From Rhyzopertha dominica (taxonomy: Eukaryota > Arthropoda > Insecta > Coleoptera > Bostrichidae): a stretch of 64,000 nucleotides of DNA. Shown in pieces: positions 14,410 through 25,199 of the stretch (the first letter of the stretch is position 1; every line of letters starts with the position of its first letter). A program made the translations under genes and the position numbers. Below the pieces are notes generated by a model that was given only the letters and a program-made list of their open reading frames with translations, was not told the DNA's origin and searched no databases. The stretch covers positions 8,246,001 through 8,310,000 of the forward strand of contig QCXZ01000137.1 of NCBI GenBank assembly GCA_025024175.1. Direction: 5' to 3'.

Positions 14410-14594
14410 CTCACAACAGTAAAATATAGATTTTGTCTTGGTCATACCCCTTCTGGCTGCTTTAAACCATCTCCGTTTGCGTTCGTAGTCTCCGTGTACA
14501 CTTACGAATATTTTGTTTAAACTATTGACGGATGTATTTGAAATTTGAACACTGGCACAAAGCACCATCTGCTGTTAGCTTCTGGTTTGTACAT
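14410..14594 (-). pseudogene. THAP-domain exon of transposase (frameshifted)
   Basis: From the ATG at 14594 the minus strand reads SRWCFVPVFKFQIHPSI, is interrupted by one frameshift, then reads NKIFVSVHGDYERKRRWFKA and TKSIFYCCE, ending near 14410. This fits the C2CH THAP zinc finger. The first Cys and the CFVP start are visible, then the F-V-x-V motif, the conserved Trp, and the CCE where EDHF usually follows. The second Cys of the first pair is replaced (FK), and the HF part is lost at the deletion junction. It faces the plus-strand gene of the same element. Not functional. Confidence 0.75.
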
Positions 14595-14764
14595 GCTTAA
14601 ACATTCTCTCAGTTGTTAGGAGGAGTCCGTTAAAAGCAAGAAAACAACTCGTTTCACTCGGCACAATCAAAGGCACGTAGGTAACATAACCTATATTCTT
14701 TGTTTACATGGGGTGCTACGTCACACCCTCTCCATCCCGGGACACTGCGTTTGTGTGGTCAATT

Positions 14765-15290
14765 TTTATATTATAACTTCAGAACTGTTTTTTTAAACTG
14801 GTGCTAGAAAAATTTTGAAATTTTTAGAACGTAACAAGGGTGCTCCAAATATACACATGGCATGATTTCTAAAAAATGTGAAAACACCCAATTCCACTCT
14901 CGTTACATGCACGGTTTTAGTACATCAATTAAAGTAAAATAAGGAATATTTGTGAACATTTTCTTTAATTATATTATATATTATTTATATAAATAAGTTA
15001 AAGTAGTGTAGTTTTGGCAATGACCCAATAGATATAATAAAAAAACTAACTTAATCATAGATTATTAGTATTCACAGTTATTACAGAGCAACAAAATTTT
15101 TGTATATGAATAAAAAGTAAAGAAATTAGCAGATCTAAGTCTAAATTGAAAGGTCAGGTTCATCAAAATTCATTGTGGATAACCTTCCATATCATTCGGA
15201 TTTGTTAAGTTATGACTGGCAGAATTAAAGTACCTGGAGTGGTCAAATGAACTTCAAAATCTCAGCTGTGGTTTTTAAATTATCTTTTAG
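14765..15290. other. A+T-rich stretch without recognised features
   Basis: Between the THAP/SWIM element and the LINE relic. No open frame or repeat that I recognise. Confidence 0.5.
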
Positions 15291-16850
15291 TAGTGTTGTG
15301 ACTGTACTCATTAGCTGAAAGCCAAATAATAATAATACAGAACTCTAATGGTTTTATGGTCATCTGATGTTGGGACGAAAGTTGCAGTAACTTTTGTTTT
15401 CAAAATCTATATTTCTAACGGGAAACTAATATCTAATGTGTGTCCCATCAGCACATACATAAGAAGTGCCGTGATTCATACAATGAGTAAGTTATATGTA
15501 CATATACAAAATAAAATAGGATCCAACACAGAGCCTTGAGGCACACCAAACGGTATGCACCTGCATCTGTTGCATTACACTGTCTTCAATTTATACCTAA
15601 GGGTTGCAGCTCATGATTTATTCTGTCAAAGGCTTTAGATTAATAGCAAAATGTCAATACACTTACATTACCAATGTCAGTGGTTCATAAAATATCAGTT
15701 AAGTCAAAAATGACAGTCAGGTAACTATATTTCTTTCGAAAGGTGCCCTTTTACCTCCCATACTATGATTTTTTCCAAAATCTTCGACATTAGAGGCTAT
15801 AGAGATATCGGACGAAGTTCATCAAAAGATGTCAGCTCTGACTTTTTTACTTTGGCAATTTTCCAAGATCTAGTGACCGTATTTTCCAACAAACATGTAT
15901 TCATTAAGTGTGCAAGCTATGGTAAATATCTGGTCTGCACAATAGAAGCAACTTACGGCTTATATATTGTTTGGGCCGCACGCATTATTTTTAATCTCCG
16001 CCAAATAATCAAAAATTTCCCTCTCATTGACCAGTTATCAGGTGGCGAGTTTAAAAAGGTCTGCAGAAAGCAATTGATTATCTCTGTAGGGCTATTTCAA
16101 GTACCTGGTAATGACGCGCGTGATTTAGTCTGATAAATATTCATATCATCTAGAGTTTTCCAAAATAATTTCCTTTTGAGTTAATATAGATACGCTCCCT
16201 TCTTCCTTCCTTTTAATATCTTTGTAGCACTGCCAGTGCTCAGAATCTTTAGACATTTTGTATTTATTAGACGGTTTATTTTTTATTTATGCAAGTTAAC
16301 TATGAGGGGTTTCTCTTTTTAAACGTAATTGTTTTCTCAGGTGCTATCCCATCAACGAGTACGACCAGTAAATCGTTAATATTAAAAATCTTAACAATAT
16401 TCTTAAATGGAGTCATCTGAAATAACTCATTTGACACATCCAAGTTCAGACGCTTCAAATATCTTCCACGATGAGTACCTTGATTTGTATTCAAATTTTT
16501 ATGGTTAAGTTGACAATAGACAAAATGATCTGAAGAGCTATATGGTTCAACAACTCCAGAGTGATAATCGTTCAGATCAGCACTAATTAGCAGATTATAT
16601 CTATCACAGTTGAAGTTGGTTAATCAATAATCTGCTTAAGATTGAAGCATTCAATAGCATCACAAAATCTACAAACGCTACATCAGTATTTAAATTTATA
16701 TTTATATCACGTCGACAGCAAACGTAATGACAAAACTGAATAAAATCAGATATAGAATCCTAAAAACTGTTCAAAAGGTCACTAATACTCCATTTTGCAG
16801 TAACAGAAAGCATATATTGCACAATAGTCAATCAAGAATCATGGATGTAA
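15270..16850 (-). pseudogene. Degenerate non-LTR retrotransposon (LINE) ORF2
   Basis: Read on the minus strand from 16850 downwards, pieces of a LINE ORF2 appear in the right order. First come endonuclease-like fragments RRDININLNTD and LLISADLNDYHSGVVEPYSS followed by SDHFVY (16500-16700). A linker region PFKNIVKIFNIND follows (16300-16494). Then come the segment before the reverse transcriptase (about 16000-16130) and motifs near 15780-15900. The palm motif GVPQGSVLDPILF lies near 15526-15565, and a decayed catalytic box CADGTH (for YADDT) near 15440. Many stops and frameshifts are present. The 122-codon plus-strand frame at 15765-16133 is antisense to this element. Jockey/CR1-like by general appearance; clade not certain. 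Confidence 0.7.
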
Positions 16851-16859
16851 CTTTTTCCA

Positions 16860-18600
16860 CCAGAAAAAGTTGTATAATCAAACGATAATTATTACATAAT
16901 AGCTTTCATCATTAGATGATACCTAGGATCAGCTTACTAATTTATATGCATGCCGGACGAGCACAAACAAACTGTTATCTGGGAAATTTGTTTTCACTAG
17001 CGGTAGGTCATGTTATTTACACATAATACGAAAATCACACGTTATTACGTCGCCGTTCAAATATAAAATTCGCGTAAACACAGATCGCAGCGCCGACCTT
17101 GGCAGCGTGTAAGCGCGATTCGGGCCGGCGTTTTACCGTAGCGGTTTTTATTTCACCTCTAATGCGCTTAAACAATCGCAAAAGTGGACCGATCTTGCAC
17201 AAGCTCGGAAACGGCAAAAAACAAGCCGGCGAAATCTAATAATAAGTTGGCAAGACACTTTGAATAACAAGTTAATTTTTTCCCCGCGCGTAAAACTCCG
17301 TTTTGTCTCGCTTTGGAAACAATGAAGGAGGATTGCACAATAGCTTTTTTGCGGCTCTAATCCGATGGTATGTCACGATGACTGGTAGGCCGGCGCAAAA
17401 AAGGTATGCTACACAGATACTTGTATACCTGCCGCTTCATTAATAAAAGCCTTCGCACAACAGCTTTGTTACTGCGATAGTAGACATTGTGAACTTTGGC
17501 TGAGGGAGGTATTACGTTCATATATTTATGACTCAGTGATAGCCAGTTATGGATGCCATAAAAGTTGCAGTCCAGATTGTTATGTCGTTTTGATCCCGAA
17601 ATAAACCGTTGCTGTCATAAATGTAAGGAAACGCTTTATTATAATCGAGTACAAAATCCAAAAACAGAATGGGTGATTATATCACAGGCAACTCATTAAA
17701 ATTTGTAAACGGGCAGCTAAGAGATTTTTGCGAAACAAGCAGGAACTGGACGTAGATAAACCAAACTAGTAGATGTGGATGTAGAATTACACACTTTTTT
17801 GGATGAGCTGTCTGCTCTCACAAAACTTTGCTAAAATCGAGACTCGAGAAATAAGGATAGTCACGGAAAAGAAATAAACTGATAACTTATAAACTATAGT
17901 TGTGGCTAAATCATATACGGTCGATTCTGAAAGTACTTGTAAATGTAACACGATTATCTTCTGGGCAAGAGAAGTATTTGATGATGATATGTTAGTCCCT
18001 AGATATAATGGCACTGAATACAACAAGCGTCTACAATAAACACGACTAGTTAGTTGTTAAATAGTGTAGAACAATATATTATAATATAACGCTACGAGCT
18101 TTTTGTATTACTTTTTACTGAGCTGCTTCTCGGCTGCTTGTCACCATTTTATTCGTTACTGCTGTCACCTATGAAATTCCAAACAAACAGAAACTAAGGA
18201 AAAATGCCTTTTTTATATTTCCGTGCTTTAATGAAGCTGATTAAAGCACGAATTTATATCAAAATTGTTGTAACAGACAAACACCGAAATAAAAAATGTA
18301 TCTACAAAGTCACACGGTAAAATTATTGCCGCACAAATGGTCTTCTTAATTAATAAAACGACTTGAAATATTTGTTGCAATTCCAAAAACACTCAAAGCC
18401 TTAAAATATACATAAACTATTTAAAAACTAAATTTTAAACTAAATTGCGGATCTTGCCACTGAGTAAGCAGGCACCATACCAAAATTTCTACAGATATCA
18501 GTACAGTATTCTTTTTTCTAATTTCATGAGTATTTCCATTTTTTAAACGTCAAAAAGATAAAGCACATTTTTGTTGTATTTTCAGTATTAAAAACATTTC
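16860..18600. other. Intronic DNA with a CpG-richer island at 17035-17400
   Basis: No gene recognised. The segment 17035-17400 is distinctly richer in CpG (several GCCGGC, GCGCG and TACCG steps) than either flank and has no convincing frame. It is a candidate conserved non-coding element. Confidence 0.45.
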
Positions 18601-18610
18601 GGTTCACATA

Positions 18611-19936
18611 CAGGATGATTCACGAATGATAATGACCCTGACGAAATTAAAAATACAACCCAAAATACATTCTCATAGCCAATGTGGTTATTTTACATAA
18701 TGGTATTATTTTAAAAATAAATTGGGAATCCATGACGGCTATGCACTGTGGTTCCTGTCACTGTATTTATTAAAAGTCAAAATGCATTCAAATGATGAAA
18801 AAAATAGATATGATTTTGATTTATGGCGAATGCTTCCGCTGCTGCCCGTTTATAAAGACAACGTTTCCAAATAGAAGAGCTCCTGCCGATACAATTTTCA
18901 AGAGACTTGAATTAACTTTAAGGACAAACTGGCCACCACTGAAAAAGTAAAGAAAAAGAACAGCAACAGGCTGTGACAATGAAATTAGAGTATTGGAAAT
19001 GATTGACGAAAATTCTCATATTAGTCAAAGGGTAGTCTCAAGAGCAACCGGTATTAGTCAGTCTTCGGTACACCGAATAATTAAAGGCAATTTTGCTTCT
19101 CAGATAAAGCAAGATTTTCTAATAATGGTGGAATTAACAAACATAACATGCATTATTATTATGCGCAAGAAAATCCACGTTGGATCCGAGAAGGACATTT
19201 TCAAACTATCTACTCGACGAATGTCTGATGCGGAATATTGGGGAATCAAACTGTTGTTCCTTATTTTTTTCGCAATAGTTTAAACGGCAATACTTATCTA
19301 AATTTTTTAAGAAACATTTTACCGGTACTTCTCCAAAATGTAAATTTACAAGTAAGACAAGATCTATGATTCCAACAAGATGGGGCACCTGCGCATAGTG
19401 CGCATTATCATAGAATAGTGCGAAATCATCTTGATTTGGTTTTGCCTAACCGATGGATAGGAAGAGGTTCAATTAACCCTTGCCCACCGAGAAGCCCGGA
19501 CCTTACTCCTTTGGATTTTTTTCTGTGGGGAATGATAAAAGAGCAAGTATACCAAACACCAATTGAAAGTGTAGAACATTTAGAAAATAAAATACGTGCT
19601 GCATGTAGATCCATCACTCCAGAAATGTCAATGCATGTTAAAAGATCGTTTTGGGCACGAATTCAAGCTTGTGAAAACAGGGGAGGGCGACATTTTGAGC
19701 ATTTATTACATTAATGTTATTGAATAAACATTTTGCAAAAATAAAATTTGTTTTACAATACCGAATTTACTTAAAGCAAATGATTGAAGTTTATGTCAAA
19801 ATTTACGAATTTATATACTGCTCTCTAGGTTTTATATTTTTAAGACGATGAACAATTATCAGTGTTACATCTGCAAATGTATTTTGGGTTGCATTTTTAA
19901 TTTCGTCAGGGTCATTGTTATTCGTGAAACATCCTG
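18611..19936 (+). mobile_element. Tc1/mariner DD41D-family element, family I copy 1
   Basis: Long terminal inverted repeats of about 60 bp begin CAGGATG(A/T)TTCACGAAT and contain ATGACCCTGACGAAATTAA. Both ends are flanked by TA (18609-18610 and 19937-19938), the target site of this superfamily. The repeats differ from each other at several positions, and the enclosed transposase is broken, so the copy is old. Copies 2 (34395-35793) and 3 (21105-22030) are in the same window. Confidence 0.92.
18760..19717 (+). pseudogene. DD41D (rosa-like) transposase pseudogene, copy 1
   Basis: The plus strand encodes FPNRRAPADTIFKRL near 18870, the DUF4817-type N-terminal helix region. It continues with ENSHISQRVVSRATGISQSS followed by VHRIIKG (18993-19090), a second helix-turn-helix. 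A central block with several frameshifts follows. The catalytic region reads GAPAHSA, then HRIVRNHLDLVLPNRWIGRG (19385-19465) and SPDLTPLDFFLWGMIKEQVY (19490-19555), ending FEHLLH at 19714. In this family a D-x(41)-D spacing separates the last two catalytic residues, as counted in copy 2. Multiple stops and frameshifts make it inactive. Confidence 0.88.
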
Positions 19937-19939
19937 TAT

Positions 19940-21100
19940 AATGTGGAGTAAGTTTCAAATTATTAAAATTAGAATTTACAATATGTACAATAAAAACACT
20001 GAGNTGTACATACTATAAATATGGGCGATCTAAAAACAAAACTCATAGCACAAAATGCAAAATAGGTAACTGAATTTTCAAGCTGAAGATAGCAAATTTT
20101 CCAAAATGTGAACGACATATAAACCATAGAGATCATTACAAGTTAAAAACGAGTTTGCATTTTGCCTGAGTTGAAATATGACGTCTTTTAGATGCAAAAG
20201 ACCAACAAGATATGAAGATTCTTCACAGCGGATGGCGTTTTACGATTCAAACACTAGAATAACTAGCAAACTTACTGGTTATGGAATGTTTGGACAAGAA
20301 AAAATACGAATTACTATGGTAGCAGAAGAATTTGCAAAATATGGATGAGACATTAGAAAACGCACTTTTAGGTGGTGTATGAGCAAGTTTTCGCCTGCCT
20401 AAGTAGAACTGTAAGCAACGAAAGTTTTCTAACATAATGCTTCGTACAAATCAATGAAAGATCTCAAGCTGAACGCTATTTTCCAGTGGTTTAAACCGTG
20501 CCCCCACATTCACGAGCTCTACATGTCCGTGCTCTTCCCCATTCAATCTATTTCCCCAACTTTTAGTTAGTTTCTCGCCCGGAAGATCCCATTTCACAAC
20601 GCGACTAACTAGATTAGCCACCTATCGCACTAACCGGCCTACGTGCGTCGAATCCGCGAAAAACGGCCGTCGGAATCGTCGGGACGAAGCGGGCCAAGCG
20701 TCGTCGTCCTCAACGGCGGAAACGTTGAGGCTGGCCGGGTCCGTCGCACGGAAGGCAGCAGCAGCAGTATTTTTGCAGGCCTCCGCGAATCGATAGGCGG
20801 CGTTTATCACAACGGCTCTCACCTTGACCTAGCCGTGGATTAAACTGCGAGTCATCCTTTTTACTACTCAGCACCGAAGGAGAAACCATTCATCGGGACG
20901 CCGGTCTGTACGGCAATTACGTAACTGGCAAAAAACTGCGCGATCTGGTTAGCCTGGAAGCGAGGTTCCGCTTAGAATTGGCGGAAGCGCAGTTTCAGGA
21001 ATGACGACGCAGTTTAAACTCGCTTGCATTTGAAATACTATTCGCGAGGGTTTTGCGAAGAAAAAGAATTTTAGTTTTACTAAACTTTATAGTCCTGTAT
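19940..21100. other. Intronic DNA with a G+C-rich island at 20540-21010
   Basis: No gene recognised up to 20540. The stretch 20540-21010 is among the most CpG-rich of the window outside the headcase exon (many CG steps and repeated GTCGTCG). It carries 66-codon frames on both strands that overlap antisense, a sign of base composition rather than coding. It lies about 2.4 kb inside the headcase intron. A regulatory or conserved non-coding role is possible; an unrecognised exon cannot be excluded. Confidence 0.5.
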
Positions 21101-21104
21101 TATA

Positions 21105-22030
21105 CAGGTTGTTTCACGAAGGATAATGAACTTGACGATATTGAAAGTTCAACTTGAAATACTTTGACATGAATTTCAATTATTTGCTTCAAGTATTTCC
21201 TAAACATTCCAAGTATCTAAGCTATCATTTTGTGTTTTAGAAACTTGTTCTTTTACCATTCCCCATAGAATAATAAATCTGAAGATTAAGAGCCGGTCGG
21301 TCTTCTCGATGGCCCAGAATTAATTGAACCCATTTCTGTCAGTTAAGTAGATAATAGCAAATGAAGATGATTTCGCACGATGGTAATGTGCTAGTGCCGC
21401 ATCTTGTTGGGGACATAGATCTTGTCTGACTTGTAAATTTAAAAATAAGGAAGGCCAAAATGATTTGATTCCCTAATATTCCTCGCCCGACATTGTAGAG
21501 TAATCGGTTTAAAATATGCCTCTAGAATCCAACGAGGATTTTCTAGGGTATCGAAAATTATTAGAAAATGTGGTTTCATCCCTGAAAAATAAACGTCGCC
21601 ATAGAATCTAGCATTGGTGGTCTCTCCAATAGCTATCACAAAAAGTTAATATTTTAGGACAATCCGTCTCTTTCNAAGCTTGCATTAATTGCATGTGATA
21701 CAGATGGAATTTAGGTATTGCCATTTATTATTCGGTGTACTCGAGAGAGACTAATATGGTTTGCTTTTGAAACTTTCACTGATATGAGGATTTTATCGTC
21801 CATTTGTTGCTGTCCTTTCTCTCGGTTTTCTCAATTAATTCAAGTCTTTGTGTCAGCAGGACTTCTCCTATTTGGAAAACGCAAAAAGCAGTAAAGCATT
21901 TTTATTGCATTCACGATGAATTAAAATTATGTCTGTTTTTTCGTTATTTGAATACATTTTAATTTCTAATAAATACAGTGACTGCAAGCATAATCGTCAT
22001 GGATTCCCAATTAATTTTTTTAACAATATC
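21105..22030 (-). mobile_element. Tc1/mariner DD41D-family element, family I copy 3 (truncated)
   Basis: Begins after TA with CAGGTTGTTTCACGAAGGAT, then TGAACTTGACGAT, a diverged version of the family I terminal repeat. Family-specific non-coding and coding landmarks follow in the same order as in copy 2 (minus strand), ending at the conserved ATGGATTCCCAATT near 22000. The right terminal repeat is missing. This is the most diverged of the three copies. Confidence 0.8.
21240..22000 (-). pseudogene. DD41D transposase remnant, copy 3
   Basis: Reading the minus strand, recognisable pieces align with copy 2. The N-terminal coding start lies near 22000 (the ATGGATTCCC landmark), the helix-turn-helix block near 21700-21800, the middle block at 21439-21639 and the C-terminal catalytic region near 21250-21330. 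The order is kept, but no frame longer than 66 codons survives. Inactive. Confidence 0.65.
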
Positions 22031-22199
22031 GCAAACAGNATTAGCGCATCGCCTTTGAAAATATAGATACTATTAGCTACATTTGCAATTAATTCCAATG
22101 AAACACTTTGTTAGTGTCTTAAAGGATTAGAAGAAGCTACCGAATAATTTTATATTAGAAAAATCCATAATTTAAGAATGGCGACAAGTTTAACTAATG

Positions 22200-22870
22200 T
22201 GATCGACCACAAACTTTATTCAAATTTAGCTAACGGGCTTTCAGCTTTCCAAGAACAACGCAGTACAATGGTTTGTTTTTCCTAATGATATTAAACTATT
22301 ACTGATGAACTTGGCAATTTATATGTGGTAGAGATGGTAGGTAAGAAAAAGTAGTTATAGCGATACGCAATAATGGTGTGAAAGGCGTTCCTTTATTATT
22401 GGTTAGTAAATTCAGATTGGAAGTCTACTGACGAATATAAAGTACGAATGGAAGTTCAGATCTTTCCAGAGGCAACGAAATATTATGCTCTTGGTAAAGC
22501 ATTTGGACTAAAAAGTGTTTTCGGACGATATCTAGATTATTACTGATTAACTTGATAATATTTATGTATCAGAAGTAAGAATAAGCAGTTGATATACACA
22601 ATAGTGATTCCTTCATTGTTGGTTAACAAATTCAGGTTGGAAGCCTCTCGTCACGAATAAATAAATAAATTTGATTTAAATTTAACTAACGGAAGTTCAT
22701 ATCTTTTCAGGAACAACTCAGCACTACGTTCCTGATGGTTTGTGGATTAGAAATGACATCTGAAGGCATCCAAAATTTTCCTGATGAGCTCGGTAATTTT
22801 TATGGGGCGAATAAAAACAGTAGTGTGAAAGATCGTTGTTGGCAGGCAAATCAGACCTGACGAATATAAT
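22200..22870. repeat. Three-unit tandem repeat, period 220 bp, decayed
   Basis: The motif GGTTAGTAAATTCAGATTGG starts at 22401, GGTTAACAAATTCAGGTTGG at 22621 and GGCAGGCAAATCAGACCTGA at 22841, giving an exact 220-bp period. Other landmarks recur in each unit in the same order: an ACTAACGG/GCTAACGG start, a CCAAGAACAAC/CAGGAACAAC stretch, ACTTGG/AACTTGAT/GCTCGG, and a CTGACGAATATAA end. The units have diverged by substitutions and small indels. No coding sequence. It lies about 500-1170 bp downstream of headcase exon 1 within the intron. Confidence 0.85.
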
Positions 22871-23362
22871 CGAATATAACATGAATTCGAATAAACTAGC
22901 TTAGTATGTTCTTCATGAACAAGAGTAAATGGGCGGAGTTTAGCTATTAAGTGAAAAGAGTATCATAAACAGAATACAACAAAAATTCGAAGCTGAGAAA
23001 ACTTGAAATTTACTGACCATAAAATTCTTTTCTATACAGATAGGTACGTAACTGGTAATAGGTACCTACAAATGAAGTAACACCAGTGAATATTTCTTAG
23101 GTTTCATATCAGAATCAGAGGAGATTAAGATACTAAAAAGAGATATTTGTTCACAAAATCTGATAGGGGATTATATCGTTAAACTCATGAATGCAGTGTT
23201 TCCTTTCAAACACGTATTCTATAGAGCCGGCTGTTTATTCCGACAAGCCAGAAGGCCTGCGAGACCTTCGCGACGATATCGTAAACACGGCTTAAAAATA
23301 GACGCACGTTAACCCGTAGAGCTTCACAAAGTTTCCAGATCCGAACACACAAGCTTTCTGAA

Positions 23363-23368
23363 ACTTAC
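23363..23368 (-). other. hdc: 5' splice donor of headcase exon 1
   Basis: Perfect GTAAGT consensus directly after the split codon CG. It decides the exon end, because the alternative, continuing in frame, gives a stop codon immediately. Confidence 0.92.
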
Positions 23369-24048
23369 CGGACTTTATCTGTGTTGTTGGCGAACTCGAA
23401 CTTGGACTTCTTCTTGGAGTGGGCGTGCACCGGGGAAACACTCGGTTCGCTCACTGTCGCCGGCGGCGAGGAGGACCCGTTGCTCGAGGACAGGCTGCCG
23501 GCTCTTCCGCGGCTCTCGGCGTGGTGCGCCGAGATGGCCAACGTGGGGCGCGAGTTGCGGTTGCGCTTCTTCTTCTTCTTCGTGGTCTCGACCTCCTCGA
23601 TCCGGCCGAAGATGTTGCTGGTCGGCGGCGGCGGCATCCAGTCGAGGTCCTTCTTGAGGTGGCCCCGGCCGCACTTGCAGCCGCACGCCTTGAACGCCAG
23701 GTCGTAGCCCTTCTTCGTCCACAGGTTCTGGTGGCGCTGGCGCTCGGACCAGGAGCGCGCCCTGCCGCACGTCTTCAGGTAGGCCAGCACCGTCTGCTCC
23801 CACTGCTCGAAGCACTCGCGGTGCATGTACCGTCCGACGGTGCAGGCCTCGTTGTTGCACGTCACCCGGACCGTGTCGCGGAGGTCGTCGAGGGATATCA
23901 GCATGGGGTCGTTGTTGTTGGGGCTCATCTGCTGCTGCTGGGCCCTCAGGCAGTCGCCGGTGGGCACGCAGCAGCGGGTCACGCCGGCCTCCTCGGGATC
24001 GATACCCAGGAGGCCTTGAACTTGGCCGTGGTGCCGGCGCGGGGCCAT
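23369..24048 (-). CDS. hdc: headcase (HECA) first coding exon
   Basis: The start codon at 24048 lies in a good context (AGCC before, GC after). The exon encodes 226 codons plus two bases and ends at an exact GTAAGT donor (23368-23363); reading through would reach a stop at once. The N-terminus reads CCVPTGDCLRAQ (residues 26-37), then SLDDLRDT. It continues with CNNEACTVGRYMHRECFEQW, then GRARSWSERQRHQNLWTKKG, then YDLAFKACGCKCGRGHLKKD. These Cys/His-rich blocks match the headcase N-terminal domain conserved from flies to vertebrate HECA. The last 80 residues are Lys-, Ser- and Pro-rich and poorly conserved. In Drosophila, headcase represses precocious adult differentiation and restrains terminal branching in trachea; human HECA is linked to cell-cycle control. 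The exon is strikingly G+C-rich compared with its flanks, so long shadow frames appear on both strands (23375-24172 and 23419-24054). Downstream exons are not in the window. Confidence 0.95.
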
Positions 24049-24400
24049 GGCTAAGAAGCGCGACAGCGTCGTGCCGTACAGGGTTCCAACTGTTCGTCGC
24101 CGGTTGGTACAAGAAAAACACGTGAGGATCGCGGTGTCGTCGGTCGTCGCACGGTGTTGATGACCTCAGCACGTCTTACGACTGGCTCTAACGGCAGCCT
24201 ACTGCAAGCCTGCAGCCGGTTGTTGCCGGTGCACGCACCGCTGGGGAAAGTGTTCTGGAGGGGAGGGCCCGAAAGCGAAAGGTAGGGGAAGAGTGGGGCG
24301 CTATTTTCGCTTTTCACTTTCGGTTTCCGCGTGCGACGCAAGCGCCGGTTTCACTCTCGACAGCCCTGACCGGCGTCGCTGCCACCACGTTGTGTTTATT
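24049..24400 (-). promoter_or_regulatory. hdc: headcase 5' UTR and probable core promoter region
   Basis: The G+C- and CpG-rich stretch continues about 350 bp upstream of the start codon and falls off to A+T-rich DNA near 24400. No other coding frame in it is credible. The 96-codon minus-strand frame at 24051-24341 is not conserved and is best read as leader. No clear TATA box was found next to a start site. A CpG-rich TATA-less promoter is inferred from composition only, and the transcription start is not located. Confidence 0.5.
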
Positions 24401-25199
24401 GCAAATATTCCGCTTATTATGCAAATAGTTGATTCATCCAATAACACTGTTGGTTTTCCACTTTTCATTCCACCCTTTATGGTTCCGTAAAGTTTACAGT
24501 GTCGTTTGGGACGGCGTTATTAGCAACGTTTTCTAGTACTGCTATAAAAGCCCGTTTTGATATTGTCTATAAGTATTTTTATACCCATTTGACTAGATAC
24601 GATACGGTTAGGGTTGTCGGACCTTCTATACTTAATAGAAGTCTTCTATATTCACAGAATATCGTCCTCTTCCATGTTCCGAAAATATAGAGGAGAGGTC
24701 GTCTATATTTCGGTGTTTGAAAATAAAACATTTTTTTATACACGGTCGCTACAAACTATGAAACCAGCAGGATAGTTCAGGTTCTATTCGACCGATATTT
24801 CTGAAATTGTGCATGGGCCTATGTGTAATTAAAATGCATTTTCTGGAATTTTATCAACTCTGTGTCAGCTTCCGTTTCCAAGGTATGGGCGCAAGTTGCA
24901 TTTTTTTAGGGGGAAGGGGGGTCAAGAGGCACATCATTGAAAAGGATATTTTTTCCTGATTTCAAAAATGTCTCACAGTTGTACAATGTTCTTGCTTCTT
25001 AGTTGAGCCTGACAAAGAACGAAAAGAATGGATACAATTTTATTTATCGCTAAAATGCACAAATAAGTCAGGTGGTATTACCATTTTTCCTTGGCTGGTG
25101 ATAATTTTCGTTTAGTTTGATCAATTTATGCGAACTGGGTACCCTAAAAGTAAAAAAAAACTTGATTCCGTGAAAAAATGCACTATTTTTCAGATTTAC

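Larger units (their letters stand above)
13890..14760. mobile_element. Internally deleted THAP/SWIM two-gene DNA transposon, copy 1
   Basis: The left end near 13941 reads GCTGTGACGTATCACCCC followed by ATGTAAACAA. The right end near 14697-14726 is its inverted partner with one or two changes. Outside these, AACGCAGT occurs in inverted orientation on both sides, and the extreme right end reads GTTTGTGTGGTC. Between the ends lie the first two exons of a plus-strand gene and a THAP domain on the minus strand, meeting near 14400. The termini match copy 2 at 59815-60803 in layout (CAAAACGC, then GTGACGT, then TGTAAAC). THAP domains occur in P and Kolobok superfamily transposases; I cannot decide between them here, and no clean target-site duplication is visible. 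Confidence 0.75.
1..23368 (-). other. hdc: Visible part of headcase intron 1 (inferred)
   Basis: Everything downstream of the GTAAGT donor at 23368-23363 on the minus strand is read as first intron, because no open frame from there to base 1 resembles the conserved C-terminal half of headcase. It contains the pogo relic, the RNase H fragment, one THAP/SWIM element, one LINE, two DD41D copies and the 220-bp tandem repeat. An intron of more than 23 kb is long but plausible for this developmental gene. The downstream exons must lie outside the window. That the gene is intact beyond the window is an assumption. Confidence 0.6.

Noticed and set aside
15765..16133. 122-codon plus-strand frame
   Set aside because: The opposite strand carries LINE reverse transcriptase motifs in the correct order; the plus-strand frame is antisense to it.
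23419..24054. 211-codon plus-strand frame opposite headcase
   Set aside because: Antisense shadow of the headcase exon, caused by high G+C and few stop codons.
23375..24172. 265-codon minus-strand frame overlapping headcase
   Set aside because: It is the same G+C-rich DNA in another phase: Arg/Pro/Ala-rich with no family resemblance, whereas the frame starting at 24048 matches headcase and ends at a consensus splice donor.
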